A stretch of 64,000 nt of DNA, from assembly GCA_943788005.1 (NCBI GenBank), contig CALSOP010000003.1, positions 132,690 to 196,689 of the forward strand. Reading direction: 5' to 3'. Below are positions 10,445-19,187 of the stretch, one piece after another. The stretch is from an uncultured Gammaproteobacteria bacterium (GTDB lineage: Bacteria; Pseudomonadota; Gammaproteobacteria; Eutrophobiales; Eutrophobiaceae). A model generated the notes under the pieces. It saw only the letters and a list, made by a program, of their open reading frames with translations, did not search any database and was not told where the DNA came from. Made by a program: the position numbers and the translations under genes. How positions within the stretch are numbered: position 1 is the stretch's first letter; each line of letters begins with the position of its first letter.

Positions 10445-10978
10445 ATGAATTACCTTAAGCTAAGCCTCTTAAGCATATTACTTATCCCGGCATTAGTATT
10501 TGCTCATGGTCCAACGCCTTTAAAATTTAATATAGAGGTAGAAGTAAATGCAAGCCCAGATGAAGTATGGACAATGGTTAATAAACTCTGCTCAATAAAA
10601 GATTGGAATGAATCGGTTACAGAGTGCTCAGCTACTGGCGAAGGATTAGGTGCTTTTAGAGAACTCACCCTAGATAATGGCGAAGTAATCAAAGAAGAAC
10701 TAACCAAAGTTCAGGAGGATCGAAAACGAATGCTAACCACTTTAAGAGTGGCGGAAGGCAAACTTATAAAAGGCATGCCAATCAAATCTATGGGTTCTTT
10801 TTTATCGGTAAGTGAAAATGGTTCAGGTTCAAAGGTTAAAATTCGCGGCACTGCATATAGCGCATTTGAAGGAAAATCACCGCCACCTGATCAGACTGAT
10901 GCAGTATGTAAAGCAGCCGTTGAAGAGTTTCACACAAAAACCCTACATGGCATGAAACAGCTTTTTGAAGCCAAGTAA
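10445..10978 (+). CDS. periplasmic SRPBCC protein, MxaD-like
   Basis: The 177-residue protein has a signal peptide (MNYLKLSLLSILLIPALVFA) followed by HGPTP and an SRPBCC (START-like) fold: VEVNASPDEVWTMVNKLCSIKDWNESV and a C-terminal helix. Length, signal peptide and the HGPTP start resemble MxaD, a periplasmic accessory of PQQ methanol dehydrogenase systems. Cysteines at LCS, ECS and VCK may form a disulfide. The beta-propeller gene 11 bp downstream is co-directional, so the pair is probably one transcript. No dehydrogenase or cytochrome lies nearby, so a methanol-oxidation role is inference only. Confidence 0.75.
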   Translation: MNYLKLSLLSILLIPALVFAHGPTPLKFNIEVEVNASPDEVWTMVNKLCSIKDWNESVTECSATGEGLGAFRELTLDNGEVIKEELTKVQEDRKRMLTTLRVAEGKLIKGMPIKSMGSFLSVSENGSGSKVKIRGTAYSAFEGKSPPPDQTDAVCKAAVEEFHTKTLHGMKQLFEAK

Positions 10979-10989
10979 ACGACATCCTT

Positions 10990-11949
10990 ATGAAAGTTAA
11001 TTTAAATAAAATAGTATTTATTTTAACTTTTTGGGCCTTGGCAAATACTGCCTTGGCCCAAAATTTAGCTTTTATCACCAACCAACTCGAAGATACAGTA
11101 TCCGTAATCGATACCAGCAGTAAATCGGTTATAAAAACAATTCAGGTCGGAAATAAACCAGCCGGTGTTATGGCCAGCTTTGATAATAAGCATATATATA
11201 TATCGAACCCTGGAAATCAAGAAATTAGTGTTATCGAAACTGATTCTCTTGAAGTTGTCAAAACCATAACGGTCGGCCAAGCTCCTCTTGCTCTAACTAT
11301 TAGTCATGATAATCAAACACTGTTCGTTGCAGATTGGTATATGGATAGTGTTTTTTCTATTAACACCCAAAGCTTTGAAATTAAAAATCAATATAAAGTA
11401 GGCGACGCACCATCCGGCCTCGCCATATCAAGTGATGACAAACTCTTATTTGTTGCAAATAAAAAAGATAATTCTGTAATGTTTATTAATATTGACTCTG
11501 GAAAAATTCAATCTGAGATTCAAGTAGGCACCGCTCCATTTGGAATTACCGTTGATTATCCTAAACAGCTACTTTATATCGTAAATGTACAATCAGAAGA
11601 TGTGACTGTAGTAGATATCAAGAAGGCAAAAGTTATTAACTCTTTTCCAGTTGATACTTTCCCTTATATAGTTTCAATTGATGAAGCCAATAACCACTTG
11701 TTCGTGACTAATAAAAGAGACAGTTCAGTATCAGTTGTTGATAGAACAACTTTTAAAGAAATAAAAAAAATCTATGTTGGAGAATTTCCAGAAGGAATAA
11801 ATATCCACCCGGATGGGCAAAGTGTATATGTCGCCAACTGGTTTGATGGCACTGTATCCGTAATTGATACAAACACGTTAGAAGTGACTGAAACTATTGA
11901 AACAGGTGAAGGTTCGAGAGCTTATGGTCAGTTTATTATAGAGCGTTAG
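10990..11949 (+). CDS. exported YVTN-type beta-propeller protein (YncE-like)
   Basis: The 319-residue protein has a signal peptide (cleavage near ANTALAQ) and about seven repeats of roughly 41 residues with patterns such as FITNQLEDTVSVIDT and VGNKPAGV, VGQAPLAL, VGDAPSGL. These are YVTN repeats forming a seven-bladed propeller. Such proteins are periplasmic; related ones occur beside PQQ-dependent catabolic enzymes, which fits the MxaD-like gene immediately upstream. The ligand is unknown and no metal-binding signature was seen. Confidence 0.82.
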   Translation: MKVNLNKIVFILTFWALANTALAQNLAFITNQLEDTVSVIDTSSKSVIKTIQVGNKPAGVMASFDNKHIYISNPGNQEISVIETDSLEVVKTITVGQAPLALTISHDNQTLFVADWYMDSVFSINTQSFEIKNQYKVGDAPSGLAISSDDKLLFVANKKDNSVMFINIDSGKIQSEIQVGTAPFGITVDYPKQLLYIVNVQSEDVTVVDIKKAKVINSFPVDTFPYIVSIDEANNHLFVTNKRDSSVSVVDRTTFKEIKKIYVGEFPEGINIHPDGQSVYVANWFDGTVSVIDTNTLEVTETIETGEGSRAYGQFIIER

Positions 11950-12157
11950 TCTTCATTCTAATAAACCACTTACCTATATCGTCATGCTGGTTTGACAATA
12001 TTGCTTCAATAATAGATATCAACACATTAATACTTACTTGCTAATATAGAGGTGCCGATTACTTACACATTTGAAGTATTAAATAATCACTTCAATTTTT
12101 ACAACAGTATTGGCTCTTTTATTGAATACCTAACAATCACTGTTTTGGAGAGGAATA

Positions 12158-12820
12158 ATGGCTTTGGAAGTTTATTGGGGTAGCGGCAGTCCTTACGCTT
12201 GGCGTGTATTGTTAGCGCTTGAAGTAAAACAAATTGATTATGCGAGTAATCGTTTGAGTTTCACTGAAGAAGATCTGAAATCAGTTGAATACTTAGCCAT
12301 TAGCCCGCGTGGTAAAGTCCCTGCAATTCGAGATGGTTCTGTCACAGTACATGAATCCATTGCAATATTACGCTATCTGGAAGATATAAAACCAGAACCT
12401 GTATTATTTGGCAGTGAGCCTGTTGAGCGCAGCAAAATATGGTGCTCAATTATGGAGATCATGAATTATATCGAGCCCAATATTCTAGATTATGCCAGAA
12501 CTATATTTTATGGAGAGTTATCCGATAAAAAACAAATCGCTATAACAGCCAGAGAAGCCATTGAAGACGAATTAACTAACCTGAATACAAGCTTAGAAAA
12601 TAAAAACTATCTCGCTTCCGATAAACTAACAGCTGCCGATGTTGTTCTTTATCCAGTGATACCCTTTTTGTCAAGAGCAGCAATAAAAGAAAATACTGAA
12701 GAAGTAAGCGGCAAATTGAGAGCGATTGATGATAACTATCCTGCCATTGGAGCTTGGTGCAAAAGAATTGAGTCTATTCCAGGTTTTGAAAAGACATATC
12801 CACCTCACTGGAAGGAATAG
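12158..12820 (+). CDS. glutathione S-transferase family protein
   Basis: The 220-residue protein has an N-terminal thioredoxin-like domain (LEVYWGSGSPYAWRVLLALEVKQIDY, with the cis-Pro GKVPAI and the glutathione gamma-Glu contact VHESIAILRYLED) and an all-helical C-terminal domain containing the capping motif LTAADVVLYP. The predicted catalytic Ser is in GSGSPYAW, but the exact class is uncertain. GGAGAGG lies just before ATG. The dehalogenase gene follows 35 bp downstream, so a detoxification pair is plausible. Confidence 0.85.
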   Translation: MALEVYWGSGSPYAWRVLLALEVKQIDYASNRLSFTEEDLKSVEYLAISPRGKVPAIRDGSVTVHESIAILRYLEDIKPEPVLFGSEPVERSKIWCSIMEIMNYIEPNILDYARTIFYGELSDKKQIAITAREAIEDELTNLNTSLENKNYLASDKLTAADVVLYPVIPFLSRAAIKENTEEVSGKLRAIDDNYPAIGAWCKRIESIPGFEKTYPPHWKE

Positions 12821-12855
12821 TTCTGCTACTAGAAAGGTTTTAAAGGATGCATTAA

Positions 12856-13539
12856 ATGAAAATAACACTTGCCTTTGATGTCTATGGGACATTGCTTAAC
12901 ACACATGGAGTGGTTACAGCCTTGGAAAAGTTAATTGGCATTCAGGCACAAACCTTTTCACAAACCTGGCGTGATAAACAATTAGAATATTCATTTCGCA
13001 GGGGACTAATGCAAAGTTATGATGTTTTTCCTGTTTGTATTAGCGATGCTCTGGATTACTCATGCTTATTTTATAAAACACCATTCACTAATGATGAGAA
13101 AAATGAACTTTTACATATCTATAGCACATTACCCGCATTTGATGATGCCATCACGTCCCTTCAAGGACTCAAAAAAACTGACAATCATTTATATGCCTTT
13201 TCAAATGGCCCAATAGTGACAATAGAAAAATTACTTACTACTGCAAATATTAGAGAGTATTTCCTGGATATTATTAGCGTTGATAGCATAAAAACCTTTA
13301 AGCCATCGCCTGATGTATATAACTACTTTGTAAGCTCCTCTAACGCAGAAAAAGAAAACGCATGGTTAATTTCAAGCAATCCGTTCGATGTGATTGGAGC
13401 AGTCTCAGCAGGAATGAAAGCTGTTTGGGTTCAGCGTAATAAAGAGATGGTATTTGACCCATGGGGTATAGAGCCTACGATTACAATTAACAGTCTTTTA
13501 CAGCTCAAAGAAGATATTTCCGCATATTACAACGAATAG
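12856..13539 (+). CDS. type II (L-2-)haloacid dehalogenase, HAD superfamily
   Basis: A 227-residue HAD hydrolase matching the L-2-haloacid dehalogenase subgroup: nucleophile Asp in AFDVYGTLLNT (residue 8), DKQLEYSFRRG of the cap, FSNGP (Ser-Asn), KTFKPSPDVYNYF (Lys and Tyr) and ISSNPFDVIGA (Ser-Asn-Asp). All positions known to matter in Pseudomonas L-DEX are present or conservatively placed. Family chemistry is hydrolysis of 2-haloalkanoates to 2-hydroxyacids in the cytosol, but many homologues have no proven halogenated substrate. AAAGGA before ATG is a good ribosome site. Confidence 0.85.
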   Translation: MKITLAFDVYGTLLNTHGVVTALEKLIGIQAQTFSQTWRDKQLEYSFRRGLMQSYDVFPVCISDALDYSCLFYKTPFTNDEKNELLHIYSTLPAFDDAITSLQGLKKTDNHLYAFSNGPIVTIEKLLTTANIREYFLDIISVDSIKTFKPSPDVYNYFVSSSNAEKENAWLISSNPFDVIGAVSAGMKAVWVQRNKEMVFDPWGIEPTITINSLLQLKEDISAYYNE

Positions 13540-13543
13540 TTGC

Positions 13544-13565
13544 CAATTTTTCTAAAAGAAAATTG
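13544..13565. terminator. AT-rich hairpin between convergent genes
   Basis: CAATTTTTCT and AGAAAATTG form a 9-bp stem with one bulged T in the 38-bp gap between the dehalogenase and DUF2333 genes. It could act weakly in both directions. The stem is AT-rich, so the call is tentative. Confidence 0.3.
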
Positions 13566-13577
13566 ATTTAATTAAAC

Positions 13578-14570
13578 TTAGCCTTGCTCTAGTAAATTCC
13601 TGAGATCAATCACAGCTGAGTTAGCCCGTGAGATATAAGATGCCATCACCAATGAATGATTTGCAAGGAAACCAAAGCCTGTTCCATTCATGATCATCGG
13701 ACTCCATACTGCATCCTGAGTCCCTTCTAACTCACGAATGATCTGCCGCAGACTGACTAATGCATTTTTCTTTTGTAATACATCATGTAAATCATATTCA
13801 ATAGCATGCATAAAATGGATTAAAGCCCAACACGTTCCTCGCGCTTCATAAAAAACATCGTCTATTTCCAACCAGGGTGTTTTAACTTCCATTAAGTCCG
13901 GTTTGACTGTTGAATGTGTTGCTTCAAAATCCCCTTCAAGATCTGTATTAACCCTTGCTTGACCAACACTCGCACTTAAACGTTGCGATAAACTCCCTAG
14001 ACGTTTTTCAATGATTGCCAGCCAGTCACGCAGATTGTCTGCACGTGCAAAAAATTGTGCATCTTGCTCGTTCGGATCAGATAAGCGAATTAGATAATTT
14101 TCGAGTGCATTAATACCTTTTTGATATTCACTTTCCGTAGCAGGTAAAATCCAGGACTCTGAATCAAAATGAAACTGTGGGTCAGCCGTCATAAGGTCAT
14201 TGTCTTCTACAGACTGTGTCTGTGAACGACTAAAGTCATTACGCATTGCCCTTGCCAAATCACGTATCTGTGTTAAGACACCAAACTCCCAAGAAGGAAT
14301 ATTATCCATAAAGACACTGGGGGGCATGATGTCATTACTAAGGTAACCACCACGTTTATATAACAATGTTTCAGCGACTTCGATCATCGTTGCAGTCGTG
14401 ACAAAACCAGTTACGTAATCTGTACTGCCCTGATTTCGATATTGGCTTTGTTTCTGAACATCGAACACATCAGACTCCGTATCCCAATAAAACATTAAAA
14501 ACAGCATAATAAAAATGGTTACGCCGACAATAGCGAGTACTGGTTTGCTTTTTTCTTTTAATGTATTCAT
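13578..14570 (-). CDS. DUF2333 family membrane-anchored protein
   Basis: The 330-residue protein has one N-terminal transmembrane helix (PVLAIVGVTIFIMLFLMFYW, about 10-30) and a large helical domain. The body (YVTGFVTTATMIEVAETLLYKRGGYLSND, PSWEFGVLTQIRDLARAMRND, GTCWALIHFMHAIEYD) is characteristic of DUF2333, a conserved proteobacterial family of unknown function. The soluble part should be periplasmic. It is transcribed alone on the minus strand, convergent to the dehalogenase gene. No catalytic motif was recognised. Confidence 0.85.
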   Translation of the reverse strand: MNTLKEKSKPVLAIVGVTIFIMLFLMFYWDTESDVFDVQKQSQYRNQGSTDYVTGFVTTATMIEVAETLLYKRGGYLSNDIMPPSVFMDNIPSWEFGVLTQIRDLARAMRNDFSRSQTQSVEDNDLMTADPQFHFDSESWILPATESEYQKGINALENYLIRLSDPNEQDAQFFARADNLRDWLAIIEKRLGSLSQRLSASVGQARVNTDLEGDFEATHSTVKPDLMEVKTPWLEIDDVFYEARGTCWALIHFMHAIEYDLHDVLQKKNALVSLRQIIRELEGTQDAVWSPMIMNGTGFGFLANHSLVMASYISRANSAVIDLRNLLEQG

Positions 14571-14671
14571 ATAAGTTTATTATTTAATTTACATTTACAT
14601 TGGGTTTAACTTTTAATATTCAAGTCGACTTATTGAATTAATGAAAATAGGGTGATGCATTTCTCTGCGTT

Positions 14672-14886
14672 GTTACAAGTAGTTTATATACATTCGCTTA
14701 TATGTACTTAAATGGCCGTGGGGTTGATGTTGATCATGTACAAGCCTACGCTTGATATACAGTCGCAGCAGAAAATGGCGTATTTCTCGCAAAAACGTCT
14801 GCGAAAGTCTGATAGACAAAATGAGCTCAAGCAAGCGAACACACGCTGAAATGTTGAGCAAAGAATATTTAGAACAGTATAAATAA
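14672..14886 (+). pseudogene. degenerate C-terminal fragment of a Sel1-repeat gene
   Basis: In plus frame, bases 14672-14806 read as a Sel1 repeat (LYTFAYMYLNGRGVDVDHVQ then AYA-stop-YTVAAENG). TGA stands exactly where the repeat normally has Trp (AYAWY). A frame change then leads to LIDKMSSSKRTHAEMLSKEY and a final stop at 14884-14886, matching the usual helical tail of Sel1 proteins. No start or earlier repeats remain. The ORF-track entry 14673-14861 on the minus strand is its shadow. It fills most of the 378-bp gap. Confidence 0.65.
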
Positions 14887-14948
14887 TAAATTTTTCTTTC
14901 GCCCTGCCGATATAGTCTTCAGTTCACTAATTACAATGGTAAGCAAGC

Positions 14949-15311
14949 ATGCCGACTCTAAAATATATATCATTGATATCCTTATCATTATTTAGCATTC
15001 AAGCTAATTCATTAAATCTGGCTGGTGCAGAACAAACGTTTACCGAAGGGCTATACGACAATAGATCCTGTAACGACCTGTATATGCAAGCCTCCGCCCT
15101 AGAACAAAAGACGTTTCACTATAAAACAAATTACTATAGTGACCAACGCGTCGCTAGCTATGCATTGGCCGTAGTATCTCCCGCGCTCTTCTTCTTTGGA
15201 TATGCCCCTTACCAAAACCATCTTGATCAAAAACGCTCACAACTAGCGAGTAGTGAAATTGAACATGTACGTTTACGCATGGCAGAAAAGCGTTGTTTTG
15301 AACAAAGCTGA
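14949..15311 (+). CDS. hypothetical exported protein
   Basis: The 120-residue ORF has a convincing signal peptide (MPTLKYISLISLSLFSIQANS), a short mature part with CNDLYMQASALEQ, a hydrophobic segment at about 75-90 (YALAVVSPALFFFGYAP), and a charged helical tail containing a second Cys. No family recognised. The single hydrophobic segment suggests an envelope protein. It stands just upstream of the TetR/RND operon but is separated from it by the operator palindrome, so co-regulation is not implied. Confidence 0.6.
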   Translation: MPTLKYISLISLSLFSIQANSLNLAGAEQTFTEGLYDNRSCNDLYMQASALEQKTFHYKTNYYSDQRVASYALAVVSPALFFFGYAPYQNHLDQKRSQLASSEIEHVRLRMAEKRCFEQS

Positions 15312-15350
15312 AACTGAGTAAATTCAGCCCAGAAGACTAACCAATCACTG

Positions 15351-15382
15351 AATAGTGAATATTTAATTGAATATTCACTATT
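15351..15382 (+). promoter_or_regulatory. operator palindrome upstream of tetR
   Basis: A perfect inverted repeat with 13-bp arms, AATAGTGAATATT and AATATTCACTATT, with a 6-bp spacer, ends 19 bp before the TetR-family start. Size and position fit an autoregulatory TetR operator. The core half-site GTGAATATT recurs with the same 6-bp spacing before the transporter gene (16023-16046). Confidence 0.75.
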
Positions 15383-15401
15383 TACGATCTATCATTCCCC
15401 T

Positions 15402-16007
15402 ATGAAAAATGCTGCCCTACAGTTAAATAAAGTTAATCCTGCCGACATCATCCTTGAAGCAGCCGTAAACCGTTTTAGTGAATACGGTTATAACAAGACG
15501 ACAATGGCCGAAATTGCTAAAGATGCAGGTATGTCAGCGGCAAACATCTATCGTTATTACAAAAATAAAGAAGAAATTGCTGCAGCGTGCGCTAAAGACT
15601 GCATGTGCGAACGGCTTGATATTCTTAAATCTGTTATTCGAGATAGGAATCTGACTGCCGCGGAAAAACTGGAAAAATATGTGCTAGGGACACTTCACGC
15701 GTCACAGAAAATGCTATCAGAAAACAAAAAGATAGATGAAGTTGTAATGGAAATTACAAAAAACAGATCTGACTTAGTTCATAATAAAATAAACAACGAA
15801 AATGCACTTATAACGGAAATAATCGCATATGGAAATCAGACTGGTGAATTTGACGTCGATGATGTCATCGATACGGCTGCTGCAATCCACTCAATGCTAG
15901 TCCTATTTGATGTGCCAATGTTTACACACCTTTTTACCAAAGAAGAGTTTGAGAAAAAGGCGCTATCCGCTGTGAAACTATTAATCACTGGACTTAAAAA
16001 ACGGTAA
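15402..16007 (+). CDS. TetR/AcrR-family transcriptional regulator
   Basis: This 201-residue regulator has an N-terminal helix-turn-helix of TetR type at about 17-62 (ILEAAVNRFSEYGYNKTTMA, EIAKDAGMSAANIYRYYKNK) and a variable ligand-binding domain. It precedes, on the same strand, a transporter, a LolA-like protein and a barrel. Palindromes before its own start and before the transporter indicate local repression relieved by a ligand. The ligand cannot be predicted; a lipid or hydrophobic compound would suit the downstream genes. Confidence 0.9.
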   Translation: MKNAALQLNKVNPADIILEAAVNRFSEYGYNKTTMAEIAKDAGMSAANIYRYYKNKEEIAAACAKDCMCERLDILKSVIRDRNLTAAEKLEKYVLGTLHASQKMLSENKKIDEVVMEITKNRSDLVHNKINNENALITEIIAYGNQTGEFDVDDVIDTAAAIHSMLVLFDVPMFTHLFTKEEFEKKALSAVKLLITGLKKR

Positions 16008-16022
16008 AAAACCATATTTAAA

Positions 16023-16046
16023 GTGAATATTTTATAAAATATTTAA
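16023..16046 (+). promoter_or_regulatory. second TetR-type operator, before the MMPL gene
   Basis: GTGAATATT (16023-16031), a 6-bp spacer and AATATTTAA (16038-16046) reproduce the left half-site and spacing of the 15351-15382 palindrome, with a degenerate right arm. It lies 27 bp before the transporter ATG, in the 66-bp gap after tetR. Together the two sites suggest that the regulator controls both itself and the transporter. Confidence 0.6.
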
Positions 16047-16073
16047 TATTAACGGGCATAAACTGAGGTCGAT

Positions 16074-18413
16074 ATGAACTGGATTGAAACATCTTACCCA
16101 AAATGGGTTTTGCAACACCGATGGTATATTATATTTTTCAGCCTAGTCTTTGTCGCCCTTGCTGCCAGCGGCGGGCGTTTACTCAACTTCACCACCAGCT
16201 ACCGAGTATTCTTCAGTGAAGATAACCCTCAATTATTAGCATTTGAAGCGCTCGAAAATACCTATATCAGAAATGATAATGTCCTAATCGTCTTCGAGCC
16301 TAAAGACGGTAACGTATTTAGTCGTGAAGTCTTGAGTCTGATTGAAGAAACTACAGAAAAATCCTGGCAAGTACCCTACTCCAATCGTGTTGATTCTATA
16401 ACTAACTTTCAACATACCGAGGCCGAGGAAGATGATCTGATAGTACGTGATTTAGTCATAAATGCAGGAAGCTTATCTGAGCAGGAGTTAAACAGAATAA
16501 AAAATATAGCTACAGCTGAACCCCTGCTAGTACATCGATTAATCTCAACCAGTGGCCATGTCACGGCAATTAATATCACCGTCCAATTACCCCGCATCAA
16601 CGAAATGGTTGAAACGCCAGAAGTCGTCACTTACGTCAGAAACCTTGCGGATGAGATACGTGAAGCGCACCCGAATGTGAATGTTTACCTCACCGGCATG
16701 ATAATGATGAACAATTCGTTTTCTGAGTCCTCGAAAAATGATATGGCATCGATAGTCCCAATCAGCTTTGGTGTGATGTTATTACTACTAGCACTACTCG
16801 TTGGTGGGTTCATTGGAACATTTGCCACCTTGCTAGTCATTATGTTTTCGATCATGTCGGCGATGGGCATTGGCGCTTACGCTGGCATGCCACTCTCACC
16901 ACCATCGGCTAGCGCGCCAACAATTATTCTTACAGTTGCAATCGCAAACTGCGTGCACATATTGGTTACATTTCTTCATAGTATGAGACATGGCATGGCA
17001 AAAAATGATGCTTTATTAGAAAGCCTACGTTTAAATCTGCAACCTGTGTTTTTAGCAAGTGTTACGACAACATTAGGTTTTTTAACGATGAACTTTTCTG
17101 ATGTGCCGCCATTCGGACACCTAGGTAACTTCGTTTCCATAGGTGTCATAGTTTCTTTCATCCTTTCTGTATCATTACTTCCTGCACTAATTTCACTCCT
17201 GCCTGTTAAAGTGAAAGAGATAAAAGAAGACGATAACAGGTTGATGGCAAAATTCGCTGAGTTTGTTATTGCCAAGAAAAATTCAATCTTTTGGGTAATG
17301 ATGGGCATAATCGTTTTATTAGTTGCTGCATTACCACGTAATGAGCTAAACGATATATTCGTTCATTACTTCGACGAGTCTGTTGCATTCAGAACGGATT
17401 CAGATTTCACAACAGATAACCTTACTGGCCTTTATAATATCGAATATTCACTTAAGGCAGGCAATGAAGGTGGTATCAGCGACCCTGCATTTTTAGAAGA
17501 GATAGAGAACTTTGCTAATTGGTATCGAGAACAACCCGAAACCTTGCACGTGAATATCTATACCGATATTGCAAAACGACTCAATAAAAATATGCATGCA
17601 GATGATGAGTCATTTTATAAAATTCCTGATGAACGAAACTTAGCGGCACAATATTTATTACTCTATGAAATGTCGCTGCCTTACGGCCTCGATCTAAATA
17701 ACCAGATTAATGTCGATAAATCAGCAACACGTATGACAGCAACATTGAAAACAATATCATCAAATAACTTGATAGATCTTGAAGGTAGAGCACAACAATG
17801 GCTCGCTGGTAATACGACGCATATCGCCCAGGCAGACGGTAGTGGTACGTCTATTATGTTTGCGAATATCGGCAAACGTAACATTGTCAGTATGCTAATC
17901 GGAACGACAGTCGCATTAATCTTGATCTCCATTGTATTAGTGTTTGCACTACGCTCTATTAAAATTGGAGTCATAAGCCTGGTTCCCAATCTGGTTCCTG
18001 CCGCTATGGGTTTCGGACTTTGGGGCTTAACTGTTGGTGAAATAGGTTTGTCACTGTCTATTGTAACGAGTATGAGTCTGGGTATTGTCGTTGATGACAC
18101 CGTGCATTTCCTCAGCAAATATCTACGTGCCAGACGTGAAAAGGGTTTGAATTCAGAAGATGCCGTACGCTACGCCTTCAAAACTGTTGGCCGTGCATTA
18201 TTGATAACATCAATCGTACTTGTGGCTGGATTTTTAATCCTGGCTACGTCCAGCTTTGAACTAAATTCGGGCATGGGATTATTAACAGCAATTATCATCG
18301 CCTTTGCAATATTTGCTGATTTCTTATTCCTACCAGCCATACTAATGAAAATTGAGGGTAAAACTAATGAAAACAATATTGATACTACCGATACTGTTAA
18401 CACTGCTGCTTAA
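16074..18413 (+). CDS. MMPL/RND-superfamily transporter
   Basis: A 779-residue RND permease of the hopanoid/lipid-exporter-like (MMPL) branch with two six-helix halves. TM1 (about 17-35) is followed by a periplasmic loop (to about 225), then a helical bundle containing IVPISFGVMLLLLALLVGGF, SAPTIILTVAIANCVHILVT and TTTLGFLTMNFSDVPPFG. The second half repeats this, including LSLSIVTSMSLGIVVDDTVHF. Such pumps use proton motive force and move lipids or hydrophobic molecules from the inner membrane. The gene overlaps the next by 47 nt. No separate membrane-fusion protein is encoded; the LolA-like and barrel proteins may replace it. Confidence 0.9.
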   Translation: MNWIETSYPKWVLQHRWYIIFFSLVFVALAASGGRLLNFTTSYRVFFSEDNPQLLAFEALENTYIRNDNVLIVFEPKDGNVFSREVLSLIEETTEKSWQVPYSNRVDSITNFQHTEAEEDDLIVRDLVINAGSLSEQELNRIKNIATAEPLLVHRLISTSGHVTAINITVQLPRINEMVETPEVVTYVRNLADEIREAHPNVNVYLTGMIMMNNSFSESSKNDMASIVPISFGVMLLLLALLVGGFIGTFATLLVIMFSIMSAMGIGAYAGMPLSPPSASAPTIILTVAIANCVHILVTFLHSMRHGMAKNDALLESLRLNLQPVFLASVTTTLGFLTMNFSDVPPFGHLGNFVSIGVIVSFILSVSLLPALISLLPVKVKEIKEDDNRLMAKFAEFVIAKKNSIFWVMMGIIVLLVAALPRNELNDIFVHYFDESVAFRTDSDFTTDNLTGLYNIEYSLKAGNEGGISDPAFLEEIENFANWYREQPETLHVNIYTDIAKRLNKNMHADDESFYKIPDERNLAAQYLLLYEMSLPYGLDLNNQINVDKSATRMTATLKTISSNNLIDLEGRAQQWLAGNTTHIAQADGSGTSIMFANIGKRNIVSMLIGTTVALILISIVLVFALRSIKIGVISLVPNLVPAAMGFGLWGLTVGEIGLSLSIVTSMSLGIVVDDTVHFLSKYLRARREKGLNSEDAVRYAFKTVGRALLITSIVLVAGFLILATSSFELNSGMGLLTAIIIAFAIFADFLFLPAILMKIEGKTNENNIDTTDTVNTAA

Positions 18414-19149
18414 TACAGCCTATGCTGAAACGCCGGAAGAAAAAGGTTTAGCTATCGCAAACGAAGCAGATAAGCGTGATACAGGTTGGACAGATCAAGT
18501 AGCCAATATGAGTATGCTTTTGAAAAACAAACAGGGTGACTCAAGTGTACGAGTTATGCAGATTACAACACTTGAAGTGCCGGGTGATGGTGATAAAAGC
18601 TTGATCACATTTGATGCTCCTAAAGATATTAAGGGCACTGCTTTTCTTAGTCATACGCATTCATTAACACCTGATGATCAGTGGCTATACTTACCTGCAT
18701 TAAAACGCGTGAAACGCATTTCATCTTCTAATAAGTCAGGTCCCTTTGTTGGTAGCGAATACGCCTATGAAGATCTCTCTTCACAAGAAGTAGAAAAGTA
18801 TAAATACAAATGGTTGCGTGACGAGACGCTTAATGGTCGCGATAGTTTCGTCATCGAACGTTTCCCGCAATATGAACACTCCGGCTATACCCGCCAAATT
18901 GTCTGGCTGGATAAAGAAATGTATCAACCACTTCAGCTCGAATTCTTTGATAGAAAAAATTCACAGTTAAAAACATTAGAGTTTCTTGGCTACAAACAAT
19001 ATCTTGATCAATATTGGCGCCCCGATAGTATGCAAATGACAAATCATCAAAACGGCAAGAGTACGACCCTGAGTTGGACTGATTATAAATTTAAAAATGG
19101 TTTAAGCGATAGAGATTTTGATAAAAATACACTCAAGCGCGCTAGATAG
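18367..19149 (+). CDS. outer-membrane lipoprotein-sorting (LolA-like) protein
   Basis: The ATG at 18367 gives a clean signal peptide (MKTILILPILLTLLLNTAYA-ET) and 260 residues; the track start at 18352 adds five residues before it. The start lies inside the MMPL gene (47-nt overlap), implying coupled translation. The mature protein matches the LolA-like family named outer-membrane lipoprotein-sorting protein (LITFDAPKDIKGTAFL, QWLYLPALKRVKRI, GSEYAYEDLSS, a beta-baggy fold). Such proteins are found with MMPL transporters. It is probably a periplasmic shuttle for a lipid or lipoprotein delivered by the pump. Confidence 0.85.
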   Translation: MKTILILPILLTLLLNTAYAETPEEKGLAIANEADKRDTGWTDQVANMSMLLKNKQGDSSVRVMQITTLEVPGDGDKSLITFDAPKDIKGTAFLSHTHSLTPDDQWLYLPALKRVKRISSSNKSGPFVGSEYAYEDLSSQEVEKYKYKWLRDETLNGRDSFVIERFPQYEHSGYTRQIVWLDKEMYQPLQLEFFDRKNSQLKTLEFLGYKQYLDQYWRPDSMQMTNHQNGKSTTLSWTDYKFKNGLSDRDFDKNTLKRAR

Positions 19150-19187
19150 GAAAACTACAAACAGGGAGAAGGACAAACGGAAATAGA

